A stretch of DNA of 64,000 nt from Osmia lignaria lignaria (lineage: Eukaryota > Arthropoda > Insecta > Hymenoptera > Megachilidae). The notes under the pieces are model-generated. The model ran no database searches, was not told the DNA's origin, and saw only the letters and a program-made list of their open reading frames with translations. Numbering within the stretch: the stretch's first letter is position 1; every line of letters begins with the position of its first letter. The stretch spans positions 5,292,001 to 5,356,000 of the forward strand of contig NW_027478160.1 of NCBI RefSeq assembly GCF_051020975.1, in the 5' to 3' direction. Below are positions 25,025-38,870 of the stretch, piece after piece. Both the position numbers and the translations under genes were made by a program.

Positions 25025-25668
25025 TTGCAGATTTATCTCAAGGGAAGTGGCCTGACGGACATATTTCGAGATATTTCTTCTTCTTGTTGTTCTTCTTCTG
25101 CACAGCTAAGCTGGAAGTGGCATTTGCGGCTCGCACTAGTGCAGAGTTGTCTCAACGAAAGGGGCCACGGTGTTTCTGTATCTCTATTATGTTGGTGCGG
25201 CTTCGGAACTTTTAAATATCTCGATATATCTCGAAAACTACGCTTCTGATCAAAAAATATCATAGAACATAAATTGTAGGAAGCATAATTCTCTACAAAA
25301 AAGGTCTCTTAACATTTTGCCATAGCTCGCTTCGTTTCCGAGATATTTGCAGATATATCTCAAGGGAAGGGGCCTGACGGACATATTTCGAGATATTTCT
25401 GCTTCTTGTTGTTCTTCTTCTGCACAGCTAAGCTGGAAGTGGCATTTACAGCTCGCAATAGTGCAGAGTTATCTCAAAGAAAGGGGCCACGGTGTTTCTG
25501 TATCTCTATTATGTTGGTGCGGCTTCGGAACTTTTAAATATCTTGATATATCTCGAGAACTACGCATCTGATCAAAAAATATCATAGAACATAAAAAGTA
25601 GGAAACTTAATTCTCTACAAAAAAGGTCTCTTAACATTTTGCCATAGGTCGCTTCGTTTCCGAGATAT

Positions 25669-28600
25669 TCGCAGATTTATCTCAAGGGAAGGGGCCTAAC
25701 GGACATATTTCGAGATATTTCTTCTTCTTGTTGTCCTTCTTCTGCACAGCTAAACTGGAAGTGGCATTTCCAGCTCGCAATAGTGCAGAGTTATCTCAAA
25801 GAGAGGGGCCACGGTGTTTCTGTATCTCTATTATGTTGGTGCGGCTTCGGAACTTTTAAATATCTTGATATATCTCGAGAACTACGCATCTGATCAAAAA
25901 ATATCATAGAAGATAAAAAGTAGGAAACTTAATTCTCTACAAAAACGGTCTCTTAACATTTTGCCATAGCTCGCTTCGTTTCCGAGATATTTGCAGATTT
26001 ATCTCAAGGGAAGGGGCCTCACGGACATATTTCGAGATATTTCTTCTTCTTGTTGTTCTTCTTCGGCACAGCTAAGCTGGAAGTGGCATTTGCGGCTCGC
26101 ACTAGTGCAGAGTTATCTCAAAGAAAGGGGCCACGGTGTTTCTGTATCTCTATTATGTTGGTGCGGCTTCGGAACTTTTAAATATCTTGATATATCTCGA
26201 GAACTACGCATCTGATCAAAAAATATCATAGAACATAAAAAGTAGGAAACTTAATTCTCTACAAAAAAGGTCTCTTAACATTTTGTCATAGGTCGCTTCG
26301 TTTCCGAGATATTTGCAGATTCATCTCAAAGGAACTGGCCTGAAGGACATATTTCGAGATATTTCTTCTTCTTGTTGTTCTTCCTCTGCACAGCTAAGCT
26401 GGAAGTGGCATTTGCAGCTCGCAATAGTGCAGAGTTATCTCAACGAAAGGGGCCACGGTGTTTCTGTATCTCTATTATGTTGGTGCGGCTTCGGAACTTT
26501 TAAATATCTCGATATATCTCGAAAACTACGCTTCTGATCAAAAAATATCATAGAACATAAATTGTAGGAAACATAATTCTCTACAAAAACGTTTTCTTAA
26601 CATTTTGCCATAGCTCGCTTCGTTTCCGAGATATTTGCAGATATATCTCAAGGGAAGGGGCCTGACGGACATATTTCGAGATATTTCTTCTTCTTGTTGT
26701 TCTTCTTCTGCACAGCTAAGCTGGAAGTGGCATTTGCGGCTCGCACTAGTGCAGAGTTATCTCAAAGAAAGGGGCCACGGTGTTTCTGTATCCCTATTAT
26801 GTTGGTGCGGCTTCGGAACTTTTAAATATCTCGATATATCTCGAAAACTACGCTTCTGATCAAAAAATATCATAGAACATAAATTGTAGGAAATATAATT
26901 CTCTACAAAAAACGTCTCTTAACATTTTGCCATAGCTCGCTTCGTTTCCGCGATATTTGCAGATTCAGCTCAAAGGAACTGGCCTGACGGACATATTTCG
27001 AGATATTTCTTCTTCTTGTTGTTCTTCTTCTGCACAGCTAAGCTGGAAGTGGCATTTGCGGCTCGCACTGGTGCAGAGTTATCTCAAAGAAAGGGGCCAC
27101 GGTGTTTCTGTATCCCTACTATGTTGGTGCGGCTTCGGAACTTTTAAATATCTCGATATATCTCGAAAACTACGCTTCGGATCAAAAAATATCATAGAAC
27201 ATAAATAGTAGGAAACATAATTCTCTACAAAAAACGTCTCTTAACATTTTGCCATAGCTCGCTTCGTTTCCGAGATATGTGCAGATTTATCTCAAGGGAA
27301 GGGGCCTGACGGACATATTTCGAGATATTTCTTCTTCTTGTTGTTCTTCTTCTGCACAGCTAAGCTGGAAGTGGCATTTGCGGCTCGCACTAGTGCAGAG
27401 TTATCTCAACGAAAGGGGCCACGGTGTTTCTGTATCTCTATTATGTTGGTGCGGCTTCGGAACTTTTAAATATCTCGATATATCTCGAAAACTACGCTTC
27501 TGATCAAAAAATATCATAGAACATAAATTGTAGGAAACATAATTCTCTACAAAAAAGGTCTCTCAACATTTTGCCATAGCTCGCTTCGTTTCCGAGATAT
27601 TTGCAGATATATCTCAAGGGAAGGGGCCTGACGGACCTATTTCGAGATATTTCTTCTTCTTGTTGTTCTTCTTCTGCACAGCTAAGCTGGAAGTGGCATT
27701 TACAGCTCGCAATAGTGCAGAGTTATCTCAAAGAAAGGGGCCACGGTGTTTCTGTATCTCTATTATGTTGGTGCGGCTTCGGAACTTTTAAATATCTTGA
27801 TATATCTCGAGAACTACGCATCTGATCAAAAAATATCATAGAACATAAAAAGTAGGAAACTTAATTCTCTACAAAAAAGGTCTCTTAACATTTTGCCATA
27901 GCTCTCTTCGTTTCCGAGATATTTGCAGATTTATCTCAAGGGAAGGGGCCTGACGGACATATTTCGAGACATTTCTTCTTCTTGTTGTTCTTCTTCTGCA
28001 CAGCTAAGCTGGAAGTGGCATTTGCGGCTCGCACTAGTGCAGAGTTATCTCAAAGAAAGGGGCCACGGTGTTTCTGTATCTCTATTATGTTGGTGCGGCT
28101 TCGGAACTTTTAAATATCTCGATGTATCTCGAAAACTACGCTTCTGATCAAAAAATATCATAGAACATAAATTGTAGGAAACATAATTCTCTATAAAAAA
28201 CGTCTCTTAACATTTTGCCATAGCTCGCTTCGTTTCCGAGATATTTGCAGATTCATCTCAAAGGAACTGGCCTGACGGACATATTTCGAGATATTTCTTC
28301 TTCTTGTTGTTCTTCCTCTGCACAGCTAAGCTGGAAGTGGCATTTGCAGCTCGCAATAGTGCAGAGTTATCTCAAAGAAAGGGGCCACGGCGTTTCTGTA
28401 TCTCTATTATGTTGGTGCGGCTTCGGAACTTTTAAATATCTTGATATATCTCGAGAACTACGCATCTGATCAAAAAATATCATAGAACATAAATAGTAGG
28501 AAACATAATTCTCTACAAAAAACGTCTCTTAACATTTTGCCATAGCTCGCTTCGTTTCCGAGATATGTGCAGATTTATCTCAAGGGAAGGGGCCTGACGG

Positions 28601-30498
28601 ACATATTTCGAGATATTTCTTCTTCTTGTTGTTGTTCTTCTGCACAGCTAAGCTGGAAGTGGCATTTGCAGCTCGCAATAGTGCAGAGTTATCTCAAAGA
28701 AAGGGGCCACGGTGTTTCTGTATCTCTATTATGTTGGTGCGGCTTCGGAACTTTTAAATATCTCGATGTATCTCGAGAACTACGCTTCTGATCAAAAAAT
28801 ATCATAGAACATAAATTGTAGGAAACATAATTCTCTACAAAAAAGGTCTCTTAACATTTTGCCATAGCTCGCTTCGTTTCCGTGATATTTGCAGATATAT
28901 CTCAAGGGAAGGGGCCTGACGGACATATTTCGAGATATTTCTTCTTCTTGTTGTTCTTCTTCTGCACAGCTAAGCTGGTAGTGGCATTTACAGCTCGCAA
29001 TAGTGCAGAGTTATCTCAAAGAAAGGGGCCACGGTGTTTCTGTATCTCTATTATGTTGGTGCGGCTTCGGAACTTTTAAATATCTCGATGTATCTCGAAA
29101 ACTACGCTTCTGATCAAAAAATATCATAGAACATAAATTGTAGGAAAGATAATTCTCTACAAAAAACGTCTCTTAACATTTTGCCATAGCTCGCTTGGTT
29201 TCCGAGATATTTGCAGATTCAGCTCAAAGGAACGGGCCTGACGGACATATTTCGAGATACTTCTTCTTCTTGTTGTTCTTCTTCTGCACAGCTAAGCTGG
29301 AAGTGGCATTTACAGCTCGCAATAGTGCAGAGTTATCTCAAAGAAAGGGGCCACGGTGTTTCTGTATCTCTATTATGTTGGTGCGGCTTCGGAACTTTTA
29401 AATATCTTGATATATCTCGAGAACTACGCATCTGATCAAAAAATATCATAGAACATAAAAAGTAGGAAACTTAATTCTCTACAAAAAAGGTCTCTTAACA
29501 TTTTGCCATAGGTCGCTTCGTTTCCGAGATATTTGCAGATTTATCTCAAGGGAAGGGGCCTAACGGACATATTTCGAGATATTTCTTCTTCTTGTTGTCC
29601 TTCTTCTGCACAGCTAAACTGGAAGTGGCATTTCCAGCTCGCAATAGTGCAGAGTTATCTCAAAGAGAGGGGCCACGGTGTTTCTGTATCTCTATTATGT
29701 TGGTGCGGCTTCGGAACTTTTAAATATCTTGATATATCTCGAGAACTACGCATCTGATCAAAAAATATCATAGAAGATAAAAAGTAGGAAACTTAATTCT
29801 CTACAAAAAAGGTCTCTTAAGATTTTGCCATAGCTCGCTTCGTTTCCGAGATATTTGCAGATTTATCTCAAGGGAAGGGGCCTGACGGACATATTTCGAG
29901 ATATTTCTTCTTCTTGTTGTTCTTCTTCTGCACAGCTAAGCTGGAAGTGGCATTTGCGGCTCGCACTAGTGCAGAGTTATCTCAAAGAAAGGGGCCACGG
30001 TGTTTCTGTATCCCTATTATGTTGGTGCGGCTTCGGAACTTTTAAATATCTCGATATATCTCGAAAACTACGCTTCGGATCAAAAAATATCATAGAACAT
30101 AAATAGTAGGAAACATAATTCTCTACGAAAAACGTCTCTTAACATTTTGCCATAGCTAGCTTCGTTTCCGAGATATGTGCAGATTTATCTCAAGGGAAGG
30201 GGCCTGACGGACATATTTCGAGATATTTCTTCTTCTTGTTGTTCTTCTTCTGCACAGCTAAGCTGGAAGTGGCATTTGCGGCTCGCACTAGTGCAGAGTT
30301 ATCTCAACGAAAGGGGCCACGGTGTTTCTGTATCTCTATTATGTTGGTGCGGCTTCGGAACTTTTAAATATCTTGATATATCTCGAGAACTACGCATCTG
30401 ATCAAAAAATATCATAGAACATAAAAAGTAGGAAACTTAATTCTCTACAAAAAAGGTCTCTTATCATTTTGCCATAGCTCGCTTCGTTTCCGAGATAT
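25669..30498 (+). repeat. Irregular HOR zone with 9- and 12-unit offsets
   Basis: Unit 25669 recurs at 29533 (12 units): both have GGCCTAACGG, TTGTCCTTC, AAAGAGAGGGG and AGAAGATAAAAAG. Units 26957 and 27279 recur at 29855 and 30177 (9 units): both have CTTCGGATC, AAATAGTAGG, GATATGTGCAG and CTCAACGAAAGG. Unit 28567 also has GATATGTGCAG. Units 26313 and 28245 share ATTCATCTCAAAGG (6 units). The offsets differ between neighbouring blocks, so no single HOR length fits. Confidence 0.7.
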
Positions 30499-30820
30499 TT
30501 GCAGATTTATCTCAAGGGAAGGGGCCTGACGGACATATTTCGAGATATTTCTTCTTCTTGTTGTTCTTCTTCTGCACAGCTAAGCTGGAAGTGGCATTTA
30601 CAGCTCGCAATAGTGCAGAGTTATCTCAAAGAAAGGGGCCACGGTGTTTCTGTATCTCTATTATGTTGGTGCGGCTTCGGAACCTATAAATATCTTGATA
30701 TATCTCGAGAACTACGCATCTGATCAAAAAATATCATAGAACATAAAAAGTAGGAAACTTAATTCTCTACAAAAAAGGTCTCTTAACATTTTGCCATAGC
30801 TCGCTTCGTTTCCGAGATAT

Positions 30821-32108
30821 TTGCAGATTTATCTCAAGGGAAGGGGCCTGACGGACATATTTCGAGATATTTCTTCTTCTCGTTGTTCTTCTTCTGCACA
30901 GCTAAGCTGTAAGTGGCATTTGCGGCTCGCGCTAGTGCAGAGTTATCTCAAAGAAAGGGGCCACGGTGTTTCTGTATCTCTATTATGTTGGTGCGGCTTC
31001 GGAACTTTTAAATATCTTGATATATCTCGAGAACTACGCATCTGATCAAAAAATATCATAGAACATAAAAAGTAGGAAACTTAATTCTCTACAAAAAAGA
31101 TCTCTTAACATTTTGCCATAGCTCGCTTCGTTTCTGAGATATTTGCAGATTTATCTCAAGGGAAGGGGCCTGACGGACATATTTCGAGATACTTCTTCTT
31201 CTTGTTGTTCTTCTTCTGCACAGCTAAGCTGGAAGTGGCATTTGCAGGTCGCAATAGTGCAGAGTTTTCTCAAAGAAAGGGGCCACGGTGTTTCTGTATC
31301 TCTATTATGTTGGTGCGGCTTCGGAACTTTTAAATATCTTAATATATCTCGAGAACTACGCATCTGATCAAAAAATATCATAGAACATAAAAAGTAGGAA
31401 ACTTAATGCTCTACAAAAAAGGTCTCTTAACATTTTGCCATAGCTCGCTTCGTTTCCGAGATATTTGCAGATTTATCTCAAGGGAAGGGGCCTGACGGAC
31501 ATATTTCGAGATATTTCTTCTTCTCGTTGTTCTTCTTCTGCACAGCTAAGCTGTAAGTGGCATTTGCGGCTCGCGCTAGTGCAGAGTTATCTCAAAGAAA
31601 GGGGCCACGGTGTTTCTGTATCTCTATTATGTTGGTGCGGCTTCGGAACTTTTAAATATCTTGATATATCTCGAGAACTACGCATCTGATCAAAAAATAT
31701 CATAGAACATAAAAAGTAGGAAACTTAATTCTCTACAAAAAAGATCTCTTAACATTTTGCCATAGCTCGCTTCGTTTCCGAGATATTTGCAGATTTATCT
31801 CAAGGGAAGGGGCCTGACGGACATATTTCGAGATACTTCTTCTTCTTGTTGTTCTTCTTCTGCACAGCTAAGCTGGAAGTGGCATTTGCAGCTCGCAATA
31901 GTGCAGAGTTATCTCAAAGAAAGGGGCCACGGTGTTTCTGTATCTCTATTATGTTGGTGCGGCTTCGGAACTTTTAAATATCTTAATATATCTCGAGAAC
32001 TACGCATCTGATCAAAAAATCTCATAGAACATAAATTGTAGGAAACATAATTCTCTACAAAAAACGTCTCTTAACATTTTGCCATAGCTCGCTTCGTTTC
32101 CGAGATAT
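30821..32108 (+). repeat. Tandem dimer HOR of CGTTG and TTAATAT monomers (2 x 644 bp)
   Basis: Units 30821 and 31465 share TTCTCGTTG, AGCTGTAAG and CGGCTCGCGCTAG. Units 31143 and 31787 share GAGATACTTC and ATCTTAATATATC. Unit 31143 has private GCAGGTCGC and GAGTTTTCTC. The pair returns, rearranged, at 35329-36294 and 41447-42412. Confidence 0.82.
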
Positions 32109-33396
32109 TTGCAGATTCAGCTCAAAGGAACTGGCCTGACGGACATATTTCGAGATATTTCTTCTTCTTGTTGTTCTTCCTCTGCACAGCTAAGCTGGAA
32201 GTGGGATTTGCAGCTCGCAATAGTGCAGAGTTATCTCAAAGAAAGGGGCCACGGTGTTTCTGTATCTCTATTATGTTGGTGGGGCTTCGGAACTTTTAAA
32301 TATCTTGATATATCTCGAGAACTACGCATCTGATCAAAAAATATCATAGAACATAAAAAGTAGGACACTTAATTCTCTACAAAAAAGGTCGCTTAACATT
32401 TTGCCATAGCTCGCTTCGTTTCCGAGATATTTGCATATTTATCTCAAGGGAAGGGGCCTGACGGACATATTTCGAGATATTTCTTCTTCTTGTTGTTCTT
32501 CTTCTGCACAGCTAAGCTGGAAGTGGCATTTGCGGCTCGCACTAGTGCAGAGTTATCTCAAAGAAAGGGGCCACGGTGTTTCTGTATCTCTATTATGTTG
32601 GTGCGGCTTCGGAACTTTTAAATATCTCGATATATCTCGAAAACTACGCTTCTGATCAAAAAATATCATAGAACATAAATTGTAGGAAACATAATTCTCT
32701 ACAAAAAAGGTCTCTCAGCATTTTGCCATAGCTCGCTTCGTTTCCGAGATATTTGCAGATATATCTCAAGGGCAGGGGCCTGACGGACATATTTCGAGAT
32801 ATTTCTTCTTCTTGTTGTTCTTCTTCTGCACAGCTAAACTGGAAGTGGCATTTCCAGCTCGCAATAGTGCAGAGTTATCTCAAAGAAAGGAGCCACGGTG
32901 TTTCTGTATCTCTATTATGTTGGTGCGGCTTCGGAACTTTTAAATATCTTGATATATCTCGAGAACTACGCATCTGATCAAAAAATATCATAGAACATAA
33001 AATGTAGGAAACTTAATTCTCTACAAAAAAGGTCTCTTAACATTTTGCCATAGCTCGCTTCGTTTCCGAGATATTTGCAGATTTATCTCAAGGGAAGGGG
33101 CCTGACGGACATATTTCGAGATATTTCTTCTTCTCGTTGTTCTTCTTCTGCACAGCTAAGCTGTAAGTGGCATTTGCGGCTCGCACTAGTGCAGAGTTAT
33201 CTCAAAGAAAGGGGCCACGGTGTTTCTGTATCTCTATTATGTTGGTGCGGCTTCGGAACCATTAAATATCTCGATATATCTCGAAAACTACGCTTCTGAT
33301 CAAAAAATATCATAGAACATAAATTGTAGGAAACATAATTCTCTACAAAAAAGGTCTCTTAACATTTTGCCATAGCTCGCTTCGTTTCCGAGATAT

Positions 33397-35328
33397 TTGC
33401 AGATTTATCTCAAGGGAAGGGGCCTCACGGACATATTTCGAGATATTTCTTCTTCTTGTTGTTCTTCTTCTGCACAGCTAAGCTGGAAGTGGCATTTGCA
33501 GCTCGCAATAGTGCAGAGATATCTCAAAGAAAGGGGCCACGGTGTTTCTGTATCTCTATTATGTTGGTGCGGCTTCGGAACTTTTAAATATCTTGATATA
33601 TCTCGAGAACTACGCGTCTGATCAAAAAATATCATAGAACATAAAAAGTAGGAAACATAATTCTGTACAAAAAAGGTCTCCTAACATTTTGCCATAGCTC
33701 GCTTCGTTTCCGAGATATTTGCAGATTTATCTCAAGGGAAGGGGCCTGACGGACATATTTCGAGATATTTCTTCTTCTTGTTGTTCTTCTTCTGCACAGC
33801 TAAGCTGGAAGTGGCATTTGCGGCTCGCACTAGTGCACAGTTATCTCAAAGAAAGGGGCCACGGTGTTTCTGTATCTCTATTATGTTGGTGCGGCTTCGG
33901 AACTTTTAAGTATCTCGATATATCTCGAAAACTACGCTTCTGATCAAAAAATATCATAGAACATAAATTGTAGGAAACATAATTCTCTACAAAAAACGTC
34001 TCTTAACATTTTGCCATAGCTCGCTTCGTTTCCGAGATATTTGCAGATTCAGCTCAAAGGAACTGGCCTGACGGACATATTTCGAGATATTTCTTCTTCT
34101 TGTTGTTCTTCCTCTGCACAGCTAAGCTGGAAGTGGCATTTGCAGCTCGCAATAGTGCAGAGTTATCTCAAAGAAAGGGGCCACGGTGTTTCTGTATCTC
34201 TATTATGTTGGTGCGGCTTCGGAACTTTTAAATATCTTGATATATCTCGAGAACTACGCATCTGATCAAAAAATATCATAGAACATAAAAAGTAGGAAAC
34301 TTAATTCTCTACAAAAAAGATCTCTTAACATTTTGCCATAGCTCGCTTCGTTTCCGAGATATTTGCAGATTTATCTCAAGGGAAGGGGCCTCACGGACAT
34401 ATTTCGAGATATTTCTTCTTCTTGTTGTTCTTCTTCTGCACAGCTAAGCTGGAAGTGGCATTTGCAGCTCGCAATAGTGCAGAGATATCTCAAAGAAAGG
34501 GGCCACGGTGTTTCTGTATCTCTATTATGTTGGTGCGGCTTCGGAACTTTTAAATATCTTGATATATCTCGAGAACTACGCGTCTGATCAAAAAATATCA
34601 TAGAACATAAAAAGTAGGAAACATAATTCTGTACAAAAAAGGTCTCCTAACATTTTGCCATAGCTCGCTTCGTTTCCGAGATATTTGCAGATTTATCTCA
34701 AGGGAAGGGGCCTGACGGACATATTTCGAGATATTTCTTCTTCTTGTTGTTCTTCTTCTGCACAGCTAAGCTGGAAGTGGCATTTGCGGCTCGCACTAGT
34801 GCACAGTTATCTCAAAGAAAGGGGCCACGGTGTTTCTGTATCTCTATTATGTTGGTGCGGCTTCGGAACTTTTAAGTATCTCGATATATCTCGAAAACTA
34901 CGCTTCTGATCAAAAAATATCATAGAACATAAATTGTAGGAAACATAATTCTCTACAAAAAACGTCTCTTAACATTTTGCCATAGCTCTCTTCGTTTCCG
35001 AGATATTTGCAGATTCAGCTCAAAGGAACTGGCCTGACGGACATATTTCGAGATATTTCTTCTTCTTGTTGTTCTTCCTCTGCACAGCTAAGCTGGAAGT
35101 GGCATTTGCAGCTCGCAATAGTGCAGAGTTATCTCAAAGAAAGGGGCCACGGTGTTTCTGTATCTCTATTATGTTGGTGCGGCTTCGGAACTTTTAAATA
35201 TCTTGATATATCTCGAGAACTACGCATCTGATCAAAAAATATCATAGAACATAAAAAGTAGGAAACTTAATGCTCTACAAAAAAGGTCTCTTAACATTTT
35301 GCCATAGCTCGCTTCGTTTCCGAGATAT
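33397..35328 (+). repeat. Tandem trimer HOR (2 x 966 bp)
   Basis: Copy 1 is 33397-34362 and copy 2 is 34363-35328. Unit order: GGCCTCACGG with GCAGAGATATC and CTGTAC; GTGCACAG with TTTTAAGTATC; ATTCAGCTC with GGAACTGG. The copies differ in little more than AGCTCGCTTCG against AGCTCTCTTCG and in the final tail (AATTCTC and AAAAGATC against AATGCTC and AAAAGGTC). A third copy lies at 37583-38548. Confidence 0.87.
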
Positions 35329-37260
35329 TTGCAGATTTATCTCAAGGGAAGGGGCCTGACGGACATATTTCGAGATACTTCTTCTTCTTGTTCTTCTTCT
35401 TCTGCACAGCTAAGCTGGAAGTGGCATTTGCAGCTCGCAATAGTGCAGAGTTTTCTCAAAGAAAGGGGCCACGGTGTTTCTGTATCTCTATTATGTTGGT
35501 GCGGCTTCGGAACTTTTAAATATCTTAATATATCTCGAGAACTACGCATCTGATCAAAAAATATCATAGAACATAAAAAGTAGGAAAATTAATGCTCTAC
35601 AAAAAAGGTCTCTTAACATTTTGCCATAGCTCGCTTCGTTTCCGAGATATTTGCAGATTTATCTCAAGGGAAGGGGCCTGACGGACATATTTCGAGATAT
35701 TTCTTCTTCTCGTTGTTCTTCTTCTGCACAGCTAAGCTGTAAGTGGCATTTGCGGCTCGCGCTAGTGCAGAGTTATCTCAAAGGAAGGGGCCACGGTGTT
35801 TCTGTATCTCTATTATGTTGGTGCGGCTTCGGAACTTTTAAATATCTTGATATATCTCGAGAACTACGCATCTGATCAAAAAATATCATAGAACATAAAA
35901 AGTAGGAAACTTAATTCTCTACAAAAAAGATCTCTTAACATTTTGCCATAGCTCGCTTCGTTTCCGAGATATTTGCAGATTTATCTCAAGGGAAGGGGCC
36001 TGACGGACATATTTCGAGATACTTCTTCTTCTTGTTGTTCTTCTTCTGCACAGCTAAGCTGGAAGTGGCATTTGCAGCTCGCAATAGTGCAGAGTTATCT
36101 CAAAGAAAGGGGCCACGGTGTTTCTGTATCTCTATTATGTTGGTGCGGCTTCGGAACTTTTAAATATCTCGATATATCTCGAAAACTACGCTTCTGATCA
36201 AAAAATATCATAGAACATAAATTGTAGAAAACATAATTCTCTACAAAAAAGGTCTCTTAACATTTTGCCATAGCTCGCTTCGTTTCCGAGATATTTGCAG
36301 ATTTATCTCAAGGGAAGGGGCCTCACGGACATATTTCGAGATATTTCTTCTTCTTGTTGTTCTTCTTCTGCACAGCTAAGCTGGAAGTGGCATTTGCAGC
36401 TCGCAATAGTGCAGAGATATCTCAAAGAAAGGGGCCACGGTGTTTCTGTATCTCTATTATGTTGGTGCGGCTTCGGAACTTTTAAATATCTTGATATATC
36501 TCGAGAACTACGCGTCTGATCAAAAAATATCATAGAACATAAAAAGTAGGAAACATAATTCTGTACAAAAAAGGTCTCCTAACATTTTGCCATAGCTCGC
36601 TTTGTTTCCGAGATATTTGCAGATTTATCTCAAGGGAAGGGGCCTGACGGACATATTTCGAGATATTTCTTCTTCTTGTTGTTCTTCTTCTGCACAGCTA
36701 AGCTGGAAGTGGCATTTGCGGCTCGCACTAGTGCAGAGTTATCTCAAAGAAAGGGGCCACGGTGTTTCTGTATCTCTATTATGTTGGTGCGGCTTCGGAA
36801 CTTTTAAATATCTCGATATATCTCGAAAACTACGCTTCTGATCAAAAAATATCATAGAACATAAATTGTAGGAAACATAATTCTCTACAAAAAAGGTCTC
36901 TCAGCATTTTGCCATAGCTCGCTTCGTTTCCGAGATATTTGCAGATATATCTCAAGGGCAGGGGCCTGACGGACATATTTCGAGATATTTCTTCTTCTTG
37001 TTGTTCTTCTTCTGCACAGCTAAACTGGAAGTGGCATTTCCAGCTCGCAATAGTGCAGAGTTATCTCAAAGAAAGGAGCCACGGTGTTTCTGTATCTCTA
37101 TTATGTTGGTGCGGCTTCGGAACTTTTAAATATCTTGATATATCTCGAGAACTACGCATCTGATCAAAAAATATCATAGAACATAAAATGTAGGAAACTT
37201 AATTCTCTACAAAAAAGGTCTCTTAACATTTTGCCATAGCTCGCTTCGTTTCCGAGATAT

Positions 37261-38548
37261 TTGCAGATTTATCTCAAGGGAAGGGGCCTGACGGACATAT
37301 TTCGAGATATTTCTTCTTCTCGTTGTTCTTCTTCTGCACAGCTAAGCTGTAAGTGGCATTTGCGGCTCGCACTAGTGCAGAGTTATCTCAAAGAAAGGGG
37401 CCACGGTGTTTCTGTATCTCTATTATGTTGGTGCGGCTTCGGAACCTTTAAATATCTCGATATATCTCGAAAACTACGCTTCTGATCAAAAAATATCATA
37501 GAACATGAATTGTAGGAAACATAATTCTCTACAAAAAAGGTCTCTTAACATTTTGCCATAGCTCGCTTCGTTTCCGAGATATTTGCAGATTTATCTCAAG
37601 GGAAGGGGCCTCACGGACATATTTCGAGATATTTCTTCTTCTTGTTGTTCTTCTTCTGCACAGCTAAGCTGGAAGTGGCATCTGCAGCTCGCAATAGTGC
37701 AGAGATATCTCAAAGAAAGGGGCCACGGTGTTTCTGTATCTCTATTATGTTGGTGCGGCTTCGGAACTTTTAAATATCTTGATATATCTCGAGAACTACG
37801 CGTCTGATCAAAAAATATCATAGAACATAAAAAGTAGGAAACATAATTCTGTACAAAAAAGGTCTCCTAACATTTTGCCATAGCTCGCTTCGTTTCCGAG
37901 ATATTTGCAGATTTATCTCAAGGGAAGGGGCCTGACGGACATATTTCGAGATATTTCTTCTTCTTGTTGTTCTTCTTCTGCACAGCTAAGCTGGAAGTGG
38001 CATTTGCGGCTCGCACTAGTGCACAGTTATCTCAAAGAAAGGGGCCACGGTGTTTCTGTATCTCTATTATGTTGGTGCGGCTTCGGAACTTTTAAGTATC
38101 TCGATATATCTCGAAAACTACGCTTCTGATCAAAAAATATCATAGAACATAAATTGTAGGAAACATAATTCTCTACAAAAAACGTCTCTTAACATTTTGC
38201 CATAGCTCGCTTCGTTTCCGAGATATTTGCAGATTCAGCTCAAAGGAACTGGCCTGACGGACATATTTCGAGATATTTCTTCTTCTTGTTGTTCTTCCTC
38301 TGCACAGCTAAGCTGGAAGTGGCATTTGCAGCTCGCAATAGTGCAGAGTTATCTCAAAGAAAGGGGCCACGGTGTTTCTGTATCTCTATTATGTTGGTGG
38401 GGCTTCGGAACTTTTAAATATCTTGATATATCTCGAGAACTACGCATCTGATCAAAAAATATCATAGAACATAAAAAGTAGGACACCTAATTCTCTACAA
38501 AAAAGGTCGCTTAACATTTTGCCATAGCTCGCTTCGTTTCCGAGATAT
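37261..38548 (+). repeat. Copy of the 33075-34362 block, 13 units downstream
   Basis: Units 36939, 37261, 37583, 37905 and 38227 match 32753, 33075, 33397, 33719 and 34041 in order, an offset of 4186 bp. The ERSHG-type unit at 36939 (GGCAGGGG, CATTTCCAG, AAAGGAGCC) matches 32753. Unit 38227 also has GGTGGGGCTTC, as does 32109, so it may join two sources. Confidence 0.75.
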
Positions 38549-38870
38549 TTGCATATTTATCTCAAGGGAAGGGGCCTGACGGACATATTTCGAGATATTT
38601 CTTCTTCTTGTTGTTCTTCTTCTGCACAGCTAAGCTGGAAGTGGCATTTGCGGCTCGCACTAGTGCAGAGTTATCTCAAAGAAAGGGGCCACGGTGTTTC
38701 TGTATCTCTATTATGTTGGTGCGGCTTCGGAACTTTTAAATATCTCGATATATCTCGAAAACTACGCTTCTGATCAAAAAATATCATAGAACATAAATTG
38801 TAGGAAACATAATTCTCTACAAAAAAGGTCTCTCAGCATTTTGCCATAGCTCGCTTCGTTTCCGAGATAT

